DNA of 64,000 nucleotides from Chryseobacterium viscerum. GTDB lineage: Bacteria > Bacteroidota > Bacteroidia > Flavobacteriales > Weeksellaceae. Location: the NCBI RefSeq assembly GCF_025949665.1, contig NZ_JAPDFT010000002.1, forward strand, positions 186,001-250,000, given 5' to 3'. This document shows, one piece after another, positions 18,672 through 27,973 of the stretch. Both the position numbers and the translations under genes were made by a program. Under the pieces are notes generated by a model. It did not search any database. It was not told where the DNA came from and saw only the letters and a list, made by a program, of their open reading frames with translations. The number at the start of each line of letters is the position of its first letter. Within the stretch, counting starts at the first letter, position 1.

Positions 18672-19931
18672 ATGCTGGCTTTAAAAGCAGAAAACATATC
18701 TAAACAATACCGTCTGGGACAAGTCGGGACAGGAACTCTTTCTCATGACCTTAACAGATTCTGGCATAAAGTAAGAGGAAAAGAAGATCCTTATCTTAAA
18801 ATTGGAGAGACAAACGATAGAACTACAAAAGGTGATTCTGAATATGTATGGTCTCTTCGCAATATTGATTTTGAAATCGAAAAAGGAGATGCTGTAGGAA
18901 TTATCGGAAGAAACGGTGCAGGAAAATCTACATTATTAAAAGTTTTAAGTAAAGTTACAAAACCTACAACAGGGCAGATTTATACCAACGGAAGAATTGC
19001 CTCTCTATTGGAAGTCGGAACAGGATTCCACCCTGAAATGACGGGAAGGGAAAATGTCTTTCTTAATGGAGCTATCCTGGGAATGACAAGAAAGGAGATC
19101 AAGAGAAAATTTGATGAAATTGTAGATTTCTCGGGTGTTGAAAGATATATAGATACTCCTGTTAAAAGATATTCTTCGGGAATGTATGTCCGTCTTGCTT
19201 TTGCCGTAGCTGCTCACTTAGAATCTGAAATTCTTATTGTAGATGAAGTATTGGCAGTTGGTGATGCTGAATTTCAGAAAAAATGCCTTGGAAAAATGAA
19301 TGATGTAACAAGAGGAGAAGGCAGAACCATTCTTTTTGTAAGTCATAATATGACGGCCGTTAAAGAATTATGTACAAAAGGAATTCTTTTAAACCATGGA
19401 CAAATTGATTATCAAGGTGATATCCTCAGCACAATTATAGAATATCAAAAAAGCAGCGCAAGAGAAAGCTCTTATATTTATAACGGAAATCTTGATGAAG
19501 CTATAGGTAATGAAAATATCAGGGTAAAAGAATTTTCAGTATCTCCTATAAACGGGGACTTGTTAGATATTGATTCCGGAGTGCATGTAAAACTTGTTTT
19601 TCATAATTACTGTCCTGATATTACACTTGATACAACCTTTGAATTGAAAAACTACGATGAGTTGGTGATTTTCCATGTTGGGAAATTTGTTTCGGCAAAA
19701 GGAGATGCAAAAGTAGGTGAATATACTGTAGAATTTGATATTCCGACAGGGCTTCTGAATGCAGGAAATTATTATTTTAGACTTTACTTTGGAAAAGATC
19801 AGAAAACACTTCTGTATGGAATTGACAATTTTATTGGATTTGAAGTAGAAAATGTAAAAGTAGGAGACATCATGTATGTTTACCCTGGAGTGACCAGACC
19901 TCAATTTGAATATAAAGTACAAACACCATAA
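18672..19931 (+). CDS. wzt: Polysaccharide ABC exporter ATPase with C-terminal glycan-binding domain (Wzt)
   Basis: The protein has 419 residues. Walker A GRNGAGKST is at 79-87, the signature YSSGM at 167-171 and Walker B ILIVDEVLAVGD at 187-198, and FVSHN gives the H-loop. Residues 260-419 form a beta-rich extension (DSGVHVKLVFHNY, GKFVSAKGDAKVGEYTVEF) like the Wzt C-terminal domain. In E. coli O9a and Klebsiella O12 that domain recognises the terminal modification of the finished glycan. This suggests export of a capped polysaccharide. It forms the transporter with the upstream permease. Confidence 0.92.
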   Translation: MLALKAENISKQYRLGQVGTGTLSHDLNRFWHKVRGKEDPYLKIGETNDRTTKGDSEYVWSLRNIDFEIEKGDAVGIIGRNGAGKSTLLKVLSKVTKPTTGQIYTNGRIASLLEVGTGFHPEMTGRENVFLNGAILGMTRKEIKRKFDEIVDFSGVERYIDTPVKRYSSGMYVRLAFAVAAHLESEILIVDEVLAVGDAEFQKKCLGKMNDVTRGEGRTILFVSHNMTAVKELCTKGILLNHGQIDYQGDILSTIIEYQKSSARESSYIYNGNLDEAIGNENIRVKEFSVSPINGDLLDIDSGVHVKLVFHNYCPDITLDTTFELKNYDELVIFHVGKFVSAKGDAKVGEYTVEFDIPTGLLNAGNYYFRLYFGKDQKTLLYGIDNFIGFEVENVKVGDIMYVYPGVTRPQFEYKVQTP

Positions 19932-19974
19932 CTGCCTATAACATTCGTTTTATAGTCTTATCAAAAACAACTTT

Positions 19975-20382
19975 ATGACAGGCCCTCATATAATAAATTT
20001 GAACAAAATAGGTTCTCCCGAACTCGGATATATTACTATTTCTGAAGCACAGAAAGATGTACCTTTTGATATTAAAAGGGTATACTGGACTTATTACACC
20101 CCACAGGATGTAAGCCGTGGAGGACATGCCCATAAAAACCTTCAACAGCTAATTGTTGCCGTAGCAGGAACAATTACGTTCAATACAGAAGATAAAGATG
20201 GGAAAAAAGAGGTTTTCGTATTAGACAGCCCCAATACCGGTTTATATATTCCTAAATTAGTATGGAGAGACATAAAGTTCAGCCACAGTGCCGTATTATT
20301 ATGTCTGGCATCTGAGCTATACGACGAGGATGACTATTTCAGAAATTATCAGGATTTTAAAAATTACCCAAATGAAATTTAA
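19975..20382 (+). CDS. fdtA: dTDP-4-keto-6-deoxyglucose 3,4-ketoisomerase (FdtA/QdtA family)
   Basis: The protein has 135 residues forming a single cupin domain of the WxcM-like family. The conserved histidines His51 and His53 lie in RGGHAHKNLQQ, and the tail LASELYDEDDYFRNYQDF is characteristic. It would move the keto group of RfbB's product from C4 to C3. Whether the product is the galacto (FdtA) or gluco (QdtA) isomer cannot be read from the sequence. It overlaps the next gene by 11 bases, implying coupled translation. Confidence 0.85.
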   Translation: MTGPHIINLNKIGSPELGYITISEAQKDVPFDIKRVYWTYYTPQDVSRGGHAHKNLQQLIVAVAGTITFNTEDKDGKKEVFVLDSPNTGLYIPKLVWRDIKFSHSAVLLCLASELYDEDDYFRNYQDFKNYPNEI

Positions 20383-21151
20383 CAATAAGAATGTTTCTAT
20401 AAGCGATAAAGCCAGAATTGGCAAAAATGTAAAAATAGGTGACAATACTGTAATCTATGACAATGTTGTTATTGGAGATAATTCCATTATTGCTAATGAT
20501 TGTGTTATCGGAGAGCCTCTTAATGATTATTATTTTAAAGATGATTATGTAAATCCTGAAACTATAATTGGCGAAAATGCATTAATAAGAAGTCATACGA
20601 TCTTATATGCAGGTTCCCGTTTCGGAAATAATTTTTCTACCGGACACAGGGTTACGATAAGAGAAAACTCTGTTTTCGGAAATAACTGCAGACTGGGAAC
20701 GGTCACAGATATACAGGGGTACGTTACTTTTGGTAATAACTGCTGGCTTCACAGCAATGTACATATTGGTCAAAAATCTACCATCGGAAATTTTGTTTTC
20801 ATCTATCCGTATGTAGTCCTTACCAATGATCCCACTCCTCCTTCTGATGTATGTATAGGTGCCACCATCGGAGATTTTTCTCAGATAGCAGTAGGTACTG
20901 TTCTACTACCCGGAACGGTAATTGGAAAGCATTGTTTGGTGGGTGCACAATCTCTGGTTGGGGGTAATTATGAAGATTATTCTTTAGTTCTTGGGAATCC
21001 CGGAAAAAAAATTAAGGATGTCCGAGAAATGAAATCAAGAGAAACAGGAAAATCCCATTATCCGTGGCCATATAATTTTTCAAGAGGTTTACCTTGGGAA
21101 CAAGAAGGCTTTGATGAATGGAAAAAAGAAAACGGTTACGAAAACGATTAA
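20372..21151 (+). CDS. Left-handed beta-helix N-acetyltransferase (FdtC/QdtC-like)
   Basis: The protein has 259 residues from the ATG inside the last codons of fdtA (reading MKFNNKNVSISDKARIGKNV). Hexapeptide repeats run through most of residues 8-200 (IGKNVKIGDNTVIYDNVVIG and on). A loop FIYPYVVLTNDPTPPS is like that of dTDP-3-amino-3,6-dideoxyhexose N-acetyltransferases. A C-terminal tail of about 50 residues follows. It likely acetylates the 3-amino sugar made by the FdtB-like enzyme, using acetyl-CoA. A longer start at 20288 in the same frame would lie wholly inside fdtA and is not credible. Confidence 0.82.
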   Translation: MKFNNKNVSISDKARIGKNVKIGDNTVIYDNVVIGDNSIIANDCVIGEPLNDYYFKDDYVNPETIIGENALIRSHTILYAGSRFGNNFSTGHRVTIRENSVFGNNCRLGTVTDIQGYVTFGNNCWLHSNVHIGQKSTIGNFVFIYPYVVLTNDPTPPSDVCIGATIGDFSQIAVGTVLLPGTVIGKHCLVGAQSLVGGNYEDYSLVLGNPGKKIKDVREMKSRETGKSHYPWPYNFSRGLPWEQEGFDEWKKENGYEND

Positions 21152-21160
21152 GAAAAACAA

Positions 21161-23035
21161 TTGAAAAACAATAGTTTCAGATACGATATTTCTTTTCTGC
21201 GGGCATTTTCTGTACTCGCAGTTCTTTTCTATCATTATAAATTTCAATGGTTTAAGTCCGGATTTATCGGTGTCGACATATTTTTTGTTATTTCAGGGTT
21301 TTTAATGACCAAAATTATTTTGTCTTCTTTTGATAAAGGAAGCTTTAATCTCTGGGATTTTTACAGAAGAAGAATAATCAGGATTATTCCTGCACTTTTA
21401 GGATTAGTTGTTACTTTTTCATTGGTCATATTCTTTTTTCTTCAGCCGCAGATTGTCAACTTTTTCAGAAGTGCTTTTTCCAGCGTCCTGTTTTTTTCTA
21501 ATATTTATTATTACTTAAACAACGGATACTTCGACTCATCGTCCCAATACAACTTTCTATTACATTCATGGTCGCTTTCCGTAGAATGGCAGTTTTATTT
21601 AATTTATCCGCTCATATTACTTCTCTTAAAGAAATTATATACCACAAAAAAGAACAGCTTTACTGCAGTCTTTTTAGCATTAGCCTTTATTTCATTTGGT
21701 GCTATGCTCATTCATAGCAATTATGACTCTGATTTCTCTTTTTACATTTTTTATCCCAGAGCATGGGAGATGATGTTGGGTGGACTTGCATTTTTGCTGG
21801 AAGATAAAATGCAGCATATTCCGAAAAAAGTTAAGCTAGTCCTGGCTTTAACTTCTCTTTCAGCGATAATATCTTTTATTTTTCTCTTTCATGCATCTTC
21901 ATGGCCATCGTTGTACACCATCATTCCGGTATTCTTTACAGCATTGCTTATCAGCCTGAATTATGAATTCACAGCATACAAAAATAAAATAGTTACCTAC
22001 CTTGGAAATATATCTTATTCCCTGTATCTGTATCACTGGCCATTGTATGTATTGATCCTGTTTTTTGAAGTAGATACCAGTTTAAAATATCGTGTTCTAG
22101 CCATATTTGTTTCAGTTATTCTTGCCATACTTTCCTACGAGGGAATTGAAAAAAGAAACTATTCTAATAAGGCTAAATCAGTTCTGACAGTGAGTCTGAT
22201 TATATTCATTTTTTCATTTTCAATTACAAAAGTAGATGCTGAGAATTATACGGATGAAAATAAAAATCTGATCAATACTACCTCTAACTATAAGTATAGT
22301 AAAAAAGCTGAAGATCAGTATAAAATTGACACCAAACATCTCACTCATAAAAAGGATTATAAAACAATTATACAGAATTTAGATGTTCCTGTTTCTGATA
22401 AAAAAAATGTCGTTCTTTTAGGAGACAGCCATGCAGGAATGTTTTCAGAAACAGTTAATAATATCTTTGCAGATAAAAAAGATATTAATCTTATCCAGAT
22501 CACTGCAGATGCTACCTATCCTATGGAAAATTCCAAAGGTATTTATCCTAATCCTGTACAATATTTCAATTATATATTCACGGAATATTTTCCAAAATAC
22601 TATAAAAATATAGACCTTATCATTATTAATGCTAATTATTCGGGATATCCTGAAAAAGAGATAAAAAATAATCTCAAAATAACCGAACAGTATTTTTCAA
22701 AATACAAAGTGCCTACTCTTTACATAGGCATGACTGATTTCTACGTAATAGATTTTCCAACATACTATTACATCAAGAAAAAGTATAGTGCAAATATGTA
22801 CACAGAGGAAAAGAAAATCAAAGAGACTGAAAAATTCAATGCTTTTTTAAAAAACTATCTGGGTGATCAATATATTGATCTGCTCAATGTAAAGATTAAC
22901 AAAGTATCTCCGGACAACTATCCGTATATATATGACACCAATCATTTAACACTGTTTGGTACAGAACAATACAAAAATATTTTATCACAAAGAATATACA
23001 AAACACTGAATATCAACACAAATAAAGATAATTAA
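21161..23035 (+). CDS. Membrane O-acyltransferase with C-terminal SGNH domain (OafA/YrhL type)
   Basis: The protein has 624 residues and starts at TTG, 9 bases after the previous stop. Residues 1-350 form about ten membrane segments of the acyltransferase-3 family, with [20 protein letters not shown] and the conserved histidine near residue 25. The rest is periplasmic: an SGNH domain with VLLGDSHAG near residue 420 and DTNHL near 590. Such proteins take an acyl group across the membrane and transfer it to the glycan. It sits between the sugar acetyltransferase and the aminotransferase. Substrate and acyl group are unknown. Confidence 0.88.
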   Translation: MKNNSFRYDISFLRAFSVLAVLFYHYKFQWFKSGFIGVDIFFVISGFLMTKIILSSFDKGSFNLWDFYRRRIIRIIPALLGLVVTFSLVIFFFLQPQIVNFFRSAFSSVLFFSNIYYYLNNGYFDSSSQYNFLLHSWSLSVEWQFYLIYPLILLLLKKLYTTKKNSFTAVFLALAFISFGAMLIHSNYDSDFSFYIFYPRAWEMMLGGLAFLLEDKMQHIPKKVKLVLALTSLSAIISFIFLFHASSWPSLYTIIPVFFTALLISLNYEFTAYKNKIVTYLGNISYSLYLYHWPLYVLILFFEVDTSLKYRVLAIFVSVILAILSYEGIEKRNYSNKAKSVLTVSLIIFIFSFSITKVDAENYTDENKNLINTTSNYKYSKKAEDQYKIDTKHLTHKKDYKTIIQNLDVPVSDKKNVVLLGDSHAGMFSETVNNIFADKKDINLIQITADATYPMENSKGIYPNPVQYFNYIFTEYFPKYYKNIDLIIINANYSGYPEKEIKNNLKITEQYFSKYKVPTLYIGMTDFYVIDFPTYYYIKKKYSANMYTEEKKIKETEKFNAFLKNYLGDQYIDLLNVKINKVSPDNYPYIYDTNHLTLFGTEQYKNILSQRIYKTLNINTNKDN

Positions 23036-23039
23036 AGAG

Positions 23040-24140
23040 ATGATTAAATTTTTAGACTTACAAAAAATCAATTTAAAGCATCAGGAAGAAATAGAAGCAA
23101 AACTTTCTCAGGTATTCCGTTCCGGATGGTTTCTTATGGGACAGGAGCTTTCATCTTTTGAAAGTAATCTTTCTCAATATATAGGAGCTAAACATGCTAT
23201 TGGTGTAGCCAATGGGTTAGATGCTCTACGCCTTATTCTGCGTGGATATATTGAAATGGGAATTATGAATCGTGGAGATGAAATCCTTGTACCATCCAAT
23301 ACTTATATTGCCTCCATTCTTGCTATTTCAGACAATGGCCTGATTCCTGTTCTTGTAGAGCCTGATATTAATAATTATAATATTGACATCACAAAAATTG
23401 AAGAAAAAATCACTTCAAAAACAAAAGGAATTCTAATTGTTCATCTCTATGGGCGCACTGTTTTCTCGAATCAGCTTAAAGATTTAGCAGAAAAACATCA
23501 GTTAAAATTAATAGAAGATAATGCTCAGGCAATCGGTGCAATATGGAATGGACAAAAAACAGGGAACTTAGGAGATGCAGCAGGCTTTAGTTTTTATCCT
23601 GGAAAAAATTTGGGAGCTATAGGGGATGCAGGAGCTATTACAACCAATGATGAGGATTTAGCTAAAGTAATCAGAGCATTGGCCAACTATGGATCTAATC
23701 AGAAGTATGTCAATATTTATCAGGGATTAAATTCAAGATTGGATGAAATTCAGGCTGCCGTTCTGGACGTTAAGTTAAAATATATTGATGAGGAAAATAC
23801 AGTAAGAAAAAATATTGCGAAAAAGTATATTGCAGAAATATCAAACCCCAAAATAATTCTTCCGGAAAACCCGGCAGATGTAAATGAGCATGTTTGGCAT
23901 TTATTTGTCATCAGAACAGAAAACCGTGATGAACTTCAAAAGTATTTAACTGAAAATGGTATTCAAACACTGATCCACTATCCTATCCCTCCCCATAAGC
24001 AGCAAGCTTATAAAGAATGGAATGATCAGTCTTTCCCCATCAGTGAAAAAATCCATGAAGAAGTATTAAGTTTACCTATCTCTCCTGTAATGACAGAGGA
24101 AGAAATTAAAAAAGTAATAGAAATTGTAAATAGATTTTAA
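23040..24140 (+). CDS. fdtB: dTDP-3-amino-3,6-dideoxyhexose transaminase (FdtB/QdtB-like, DegT/DnrJ/EryC1 family)
   Basis: The protein has 366 residues. It starts [20 protein letters not shown], has the family's [19 protein letters not shown] with Asp160, and the PLP-binding Lys189 in [17 protein letters not shown]. It would aminate the 3-keto sugar produced by the FdtA-like isomerase, with glutamate as donor, before N-acetylation. Together with rfbA, rfbB, fdtA and the acetyltransferase this completes a dTDP-Fuc3NAc or dTDP-Qui3NAc pathway. Other sugar 3- or 4-aminotransferases share these motifs, so the assignment leans on neighbours. Confidence 0.85.
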   Translation: MIKFLDLQKINLKHQEEIEAKLSQVFRSGWFLMGQELSSFESNLSQYIGAKHAIGVANGLDALRLILRGYIEMGIMNRGDEILVPSNTYIASILAISDNGLIPVLVEPDINNYNIDITKIEEKITSKTKGILIVHLYGRTVFSNQLKDLAEKHQLKLIEDNAQAIGAIWNGQKTGNLGDAAGFSFYPGKNLGAIGDAGAITTNDEDLAKVIRALANYGSNQKYVNIYQGLNSRLDEIQAAVLDVKLKYIDEENTVRKNIAKKYIAEISNPKIILPENPADVNEHVWHLFVIRTENRDELQKYLTENGIQTLIHYPIPPHKQQAYKEWNDQSFPISEKIHEEVLSLPISPVMTEEEIKKVIEIVNRF

Positions 24141-24186
24141 GTTTTTAACGCTTATAAAAAGCTTGAAATCAATAAAGTAAAATATC

Positions 24187-25107
24187 ATGACAGAATTGCC
24201 TCTGGTTTCAATTTTATGCCTTAGCTACAACCAGGAACGGTTTGTAACAGAATCTTTAGAAAGTTTCAAATCTCAGAAATACAGTAATATTGAGATTCTG
24301 ATTTGTGACGACTGTTCTAAAGACAATTCTGTAGAAGTCATCAATAACTGGATTAAAAATAATCCCCAGCTGGATATCCGGTTTATTCCTCATTCTCAAA
24401 ATAAAGGAATCTGTAAATCATTAAATGAACTATTGAATATATCAAAAGGTAAGTATATTATTACCATAGCTCTTGATGATCTTATGGAGCCAGATAAAAT
24501 AGAAAGACATGTGGCTATTCTTGAAAATTCGTCTCCTAATGAAGCATTGGTATTTTCCAATGCTCACATAATAGATGATAATTCAGTACGCTTCCAAAAT
24601 ACTTTTATCCCTTATTTCCACAGATATCTAAGTATTGAATCAGGAAATTTTTACAAAAGATTACTTGAAGACAATTTTCTTCCTGCAATGTCATGTGTCA
24701 CAAAATCGTCTATCATAAAGGAGATTGGAGGATGGGATGAAACCTTAACTTTTGAAGATTGGGATATGTGGTTGAGACTGAGTCAGAAATATGACTTCAT
24801 CTATGATGACACCAAATCATGCAGCTATAGAATGCATGCTACAAATTCTCATAAAAAGAAAAACTTTTTAGATGTCTCATTTTTTGATATCTACCTGAAA
24901 CACAAAGAACAGCCTGAAATGAAAAAGAGAATCCTAAAACTTATTCATGAGGCCTATAAAGAAAACAGACTGACTGAAGGTCATAAAAAATACCTTAGAG
25001 AACTTGATAATAAAACACTAACCGAGAAATTGATTTTAAGAAATGTAGGAAAGTTTACTTTCAACACACTACATTATCTTCAAAAAGTTTATTATAAAAG
25101 TTGGTAA
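24187..25107 (+). CDS. Glycosyltransferase family 2
   Basis: The protein has 306 residues. A GT-A domain begins LVSILCLSYNQERFVTESLE, with the nucleotide-binding ICDDCSKDNS and a metal site in ITIALDDLMEPDK. GGWDETLTFEDWDMWLRL is the acceptor-side motif. The C-terminal 80 residues are basic and helical. It would add one sugar to the lipid-linked glycan at the cytoplasmic face. Donor and linkage are not predictable. Confidence 0.9.
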   Translation: MTELPLVSILCLSYNQERFVTESLESFKSQKYSNIEILICDDCSKDNSVEVINNWIKNNPQLDIRFIPHSQNKGICKSLNELLNISKGKYIITIALDDLMEPDKIERHVAILENSSPNEALVFSNAHIIDDNSVRFQNTFIPYFHRYLSIESGNFYKRLLEDNFLPAMSCVTKSSIIKEIGGWDETLTFEDWDMWLRLSQKYDFIYDDTKSCSYRMHATNSHKKKNFLDVSFFDIYLKHKEQPEMKKRILKLIHEAYKENRLTEGHKKYLRELDNKTLTEKLILRNVGKFTFNTLHYLQKVYYKSW

Positions 25108-25125
25108 CATTATTCTTAATCAATT

Positions 25126-26250
25126 ATGAAAAAAATAAAACCCCTTGCATTCTACCTCCCTCAATACCACCCTGTCCCCGAAAATGACGAATGGTGGGGA
25201 AAAGGGTTTACAGAATGGACGAATGTAGGAAAAGCCCAACCTTTGTTTGAAGGACACGAACAGCCTATACATCCCGGGGAACTGGGATATTATGATCTGC
25301 GTGTTCCTGAAGTAAGAGAACAGCAGGCTCAGATGGCTAAAGACTATGGAGTACACGGATTTATCTATTATCATTACTGGTTTGGTAATGGCAAACAGTT
25401 GTTGGAACGTGTTGCCAATGATGTTCTGAAATCAGGGAAACCGGATTTCCCATTTTGCTTCTGCTGGGCCAATGAAACATGGTCTGGCATATGGCACGGA
25501 TTATCAGAAAAAATTCTGGCGCAGCAGGTTTACCCAACCGAACAGGACTTAATTGCCCATTTTGAATATCTTCTTCCTTTCTTCAAGGATGACAGGTATA
25601 TAAAAGTGGATAACAAACCTCTTCTCATTATCTATGATCCCAACCATTTGAATGAAGGAGATCCTCATTATATTTCAAAATTCAGAGAGCTTGCAAAAGA
25701 AAACGGATTTGATGGCTTATATGTCATGGCATCCAATAAACTTCGTGATGATTTTGATTTTAAATCTATGGGGTACGACAGTAAGATTTCCAATGCTTTT
25801 CAGAAAGCATGGCTTCCTCATATTGACAAAAAAGAATACATCTCCCACTCTCAATATTATAAAAACAGAATCAAGGGATTAATCGGAATTAAGAAAAAAG
25901 AACAGCCCAAAGTCAGAATTCAGGATGCCCAGGCGGTAGTGAATGACTTAAAGTTTGAAGAAAGCAACGTTCCTACCTATCCATGTATCCTGCCTAATTG
26001 GGACAATACTCCAAGAAGCGGTTACAGAGGCATCATACTTGCTAATAATTCCCCGGAAATATTTGAACAGCAGGTTGAAAAAGCCGCAAAATATCTTGAA
26101 GAGAAAAAAGACTACCCTGAACAGTTTTTAATTGTTAAATCCTGGAATGAATGGGCAGAAGGAAATATTCTGGAACCGGATAGAAAAAATGGTTTCGGAT
26201 ACCTGAATGCATTAAAGAAAATCTTGAATAAACACAGTCGAAATGAGTAA
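25126..26250 (+). CDS. WbsX-like / GH99-like glycosyltransferase-associated protein
   Basis: The protein has 374 residues. It opens with KPLAFYLPQYHPVPENDEWW and GFTEWTNVGKAQPLF, the hallmark of the WbsX-like family found in O-antigen loci. Further motifs are HGFIYYHYWFGNGKQLLE, FCFCWANETWSGIWHG and SWNEWAEGNILEPD. The fold is related to GH99-type barrels. The family is annotated as glycosyltransferase WbsX, but I know of no settled reaction. It overlaps the next gene by 8 bases, so it belongs to the assembly operon. Confidence 0.85.
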   Translation: MKKIKPLAFYLPQYHPVPENDEWWGKGFTEWTNVGKAQPLFEGHEQPIHPGELGYYDLRVPEVREQQAQMAKDYGVHGFIYYHYWFGNGKQLLERVANDVLKSGKPDFPFCFCWANETWSGIWHGLSEKILAQQVYPTEQDLIAHFEYLLPFFKDDRYIKVDNKPLLIIYDPNHLNEGDPHYISKFRELAKENGFDGLYVMASNKLRDDFDFKSMGYDSKISNAFQKAWLPHIDKKEYISHSQYYKNRIKGLIGIKKKEQPKVRIQDAQAVVNDLKFEESNVPTYPCILPNWDNTPRSGYRGIILANNSPEIFEQQVEKAAKYLEEKKDYPEQFLIVKSWNEWAEGNILEPDRKNGFGYLNALKKILNKHSRNE

Positions 26251-27088
26251 ATTCAGTATACTTATTGCCAATTATAACAATGGCCATTTTTTTGAAAAAT
26301 GCTGTCAAAGCTTAGTTGCGCAGACTGAAACGGATTGGGAAGCAGTAATTCTGGATGACGGCTCTACTGATGACTCTCTTGAAGTTATAAAAAAAATCAT
26401 TGGTGATGATTCCCGGTTTAAAATACATCAGAATGACCAAAACAGAGGAATCGGATATACAAAAAGGAGATTAATAGAACTTGCACAGTCAGAAATATGC
26501 GGTTTTTTAGATCCTGATGATGCTTTGGCTCCTCATGCTTTGGAAATTGTTTTAAAAACACATACTGAATATCCGGAAGCAGGGTTGGTTTACTCCAATT
26601 TTGTACGTTGTGATGAGAATCTTACTCCTCTGTCTGTACACAAAGCAAAACAAATCACAGCGCTGGATCAGGCTTATTATAATTTCAATGCTGAGATTTC
26701 ACATTTTGTCACTTTTAAAAAGAAAATTTATGAGAAAACCGCCGGTATTGATCCTTTCTTAAAAATTGCTGAAGATAAAGACTGGTACATGAAAATGTGC
26801 GAGGTTGCTCCTGTAAAATATATTGATGAAGATTTATATTTATACAGAATCCATGACAGTGGGATCTCTACTACGAAAAATTCAGAAAAAGCATTGTTCT
26901 GGCACTGGGTTGCCCTGATCAAAATGGCAGAAAGAAGAAACATCAGTGTGGAGGACCTTTTTCTTCAGAGCTATGTCCCGAAAAAGAAATATGAGCAGGC
27001 ACTCAACCAATTGAATCATGTAAAAAATTCAAGATGGGCAAAACTGGGAAATACACTTGGACTTTTTAAAATCTTTAAAAAACTTTAA
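26243..27088 (+). CDS. Glycosyltransferase family 2
   Basis: The protein has 281 residues. The GT-A domain shows KFSILIANYNNGHFFEKCCQ, ILDDGSTDDS and the metal-binding CGFLDPDDALAPHA, then ISHFVTFKKKIYEKTAG and KIAEDKDWYMKMCE. It is closely similar along its length to the protein at 33553 (shared SILIA-YNN-HFF, CGFLDPDDA and AHFVTF-type motifs), so the two look like duplicates that diverged. It starts within the end of the WbsX-like gene. Confidence 0.9.
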   Translation: MSKFSILIANYNNGHFFEKCCQSLVAQTETDWEAVILDDGSTDDSLEVIKKIIGDDSRFKIHQNDQNRGIGYTKRRLIELAQSEICGFLDPDDALAPHALEIVLKTHTEYPEAGLVYSNFVRCDENLTPLSVHKAKQITALDQAYYNFNAEISHFVTFKKKIYEKTAGIDPFLKIAEDKDWYMKMCEVAPVKYIDEDLYLYRIHDSGISTTKNSEKALFWHWVALIKMAERRNISVEDLFLQSYVPKKKYEQALNQLNHVKNSRWAKLGNTLGLFKIFKKL

Positions 27089-27145
27089 ATCTGTTGAAGC
27101 ACGTAAAAGATTTAAAAACTAACATCTTAATGAGAAAAGAAGCAT

Positions 27146-27814
27146 ATGATAATTGGTAGTGGAATTCTGGCAAACGCCGTAAGACTTTATGATAAGGAGG
27201 ATGTTATTTTTTTTGCATCAGGAGTTTCCAATTCGCTGGAAAAGAATCCTGCGGAATTTGAAAGAGAAATATCCCTGCTGAAATCAGTTATCAGCCAGCA
27301 TCCCGATAAAAAGCTGATCTATTTTTCAACATGCAGTATTTATGATCCCACCAAAACCGACAGCCCATATGTCCTTCATAAAATGACGATCGAAAAAATA
27401 ATTGTTGAGCATTGTTCAAGCTTTATTATTTTCAGAGTAGGAAATGCTGTAGGCCGTGGAGGAAACCCCAATACACTGATCAACTTTCTTAAAAACTCAA
27501 TATTATCTGAAAATAAGCTCACAATTCACAGCAATGCAAGAAGAATCCTGATTGGTACAGATGATATTGCATCATTTGTTGGAAAGTATATGCAAAACCT
27601 CAACAACGAGATTGTAAATCTGGCTTATCCTTATCAGTATTCATTATCGGAAATCTTATCTCAGCTGGAGAATCATCTTGCCAAAAATGCAGATTATGAA
27701 ACAGTGAACGAAGGTTCTTTTTATAATATAGAATTCAACAGTCTTACAGAAGATTTTTTTGCGGGTCTGTCTCCTGATGAATACCTGAAGAAGCTCTATT
27801 CATCATATCTATAA
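27146..27814 (+). CDS. Short NAD-dependent epimerase/dehydratase-like protein
   Basis: The protein has 222 residues. It starts directly with a nucleotide-binding turn, MIIGSGILANAV. YFSTCSIYDPTKTDSPYVLHKMTIEKII carries the Ser/Tyr/Lys pattern of short-chain sugar epimerases and reductases (YVLHK). VGRGGNPNTLINFLKNS and RRILIGTDDIASFV are like RmlD/epimerase C-termini. At 222 residues it is much shorter than the usual 280-350 and lacks part of the first Rossmann unit. It may be a reduced, active enzyme for the last step of a nucleotide sugar, or a degenerate one. An earlier ATG at 27131 is in another frame and stops at once. Confidence 0.7.
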   Translation: MIIGSGILANAVRLYDKEDVIFFASGVSNSLEKNPAEFEREISLLKSVISQHPDKKLIYFSTCSIYDPTKTDSPYVLHKMTIEKIIVEHCSSFIIFRVGNAVGRGGNPNTLINFLKNSILSENKLTIHSNARRILIGTDDIASFVGKYMQNLNNEIVNLAYPYQYSLSEILSQLENHLAKNADYETVNEGSFYNIEFNSLTEDFFAGLSPDEYLKKLYSSYL

Positions 27815-27973
27815 AGGACAAAACATGACAGCTCCCGAAAGATACCCTTCTGTACCGGAAAAAATAATTTTGTACCTTCGGCCAGAAAACTTCAGAGATT
27901 TAAGGTCGAGAAAAAGTAATGCCTTTATGATCCACTGAAGAATAAAAAACACATTAAACCTATTGAATAAAAA

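Noticed and set aside
20288..20371. Upstream start for the N-acetyltransferase
   Set aside because: These 28 codons lie wholly inside fdtA in another frame and precede the normal beta-helix beginning; the ATG at 20372 fits better.
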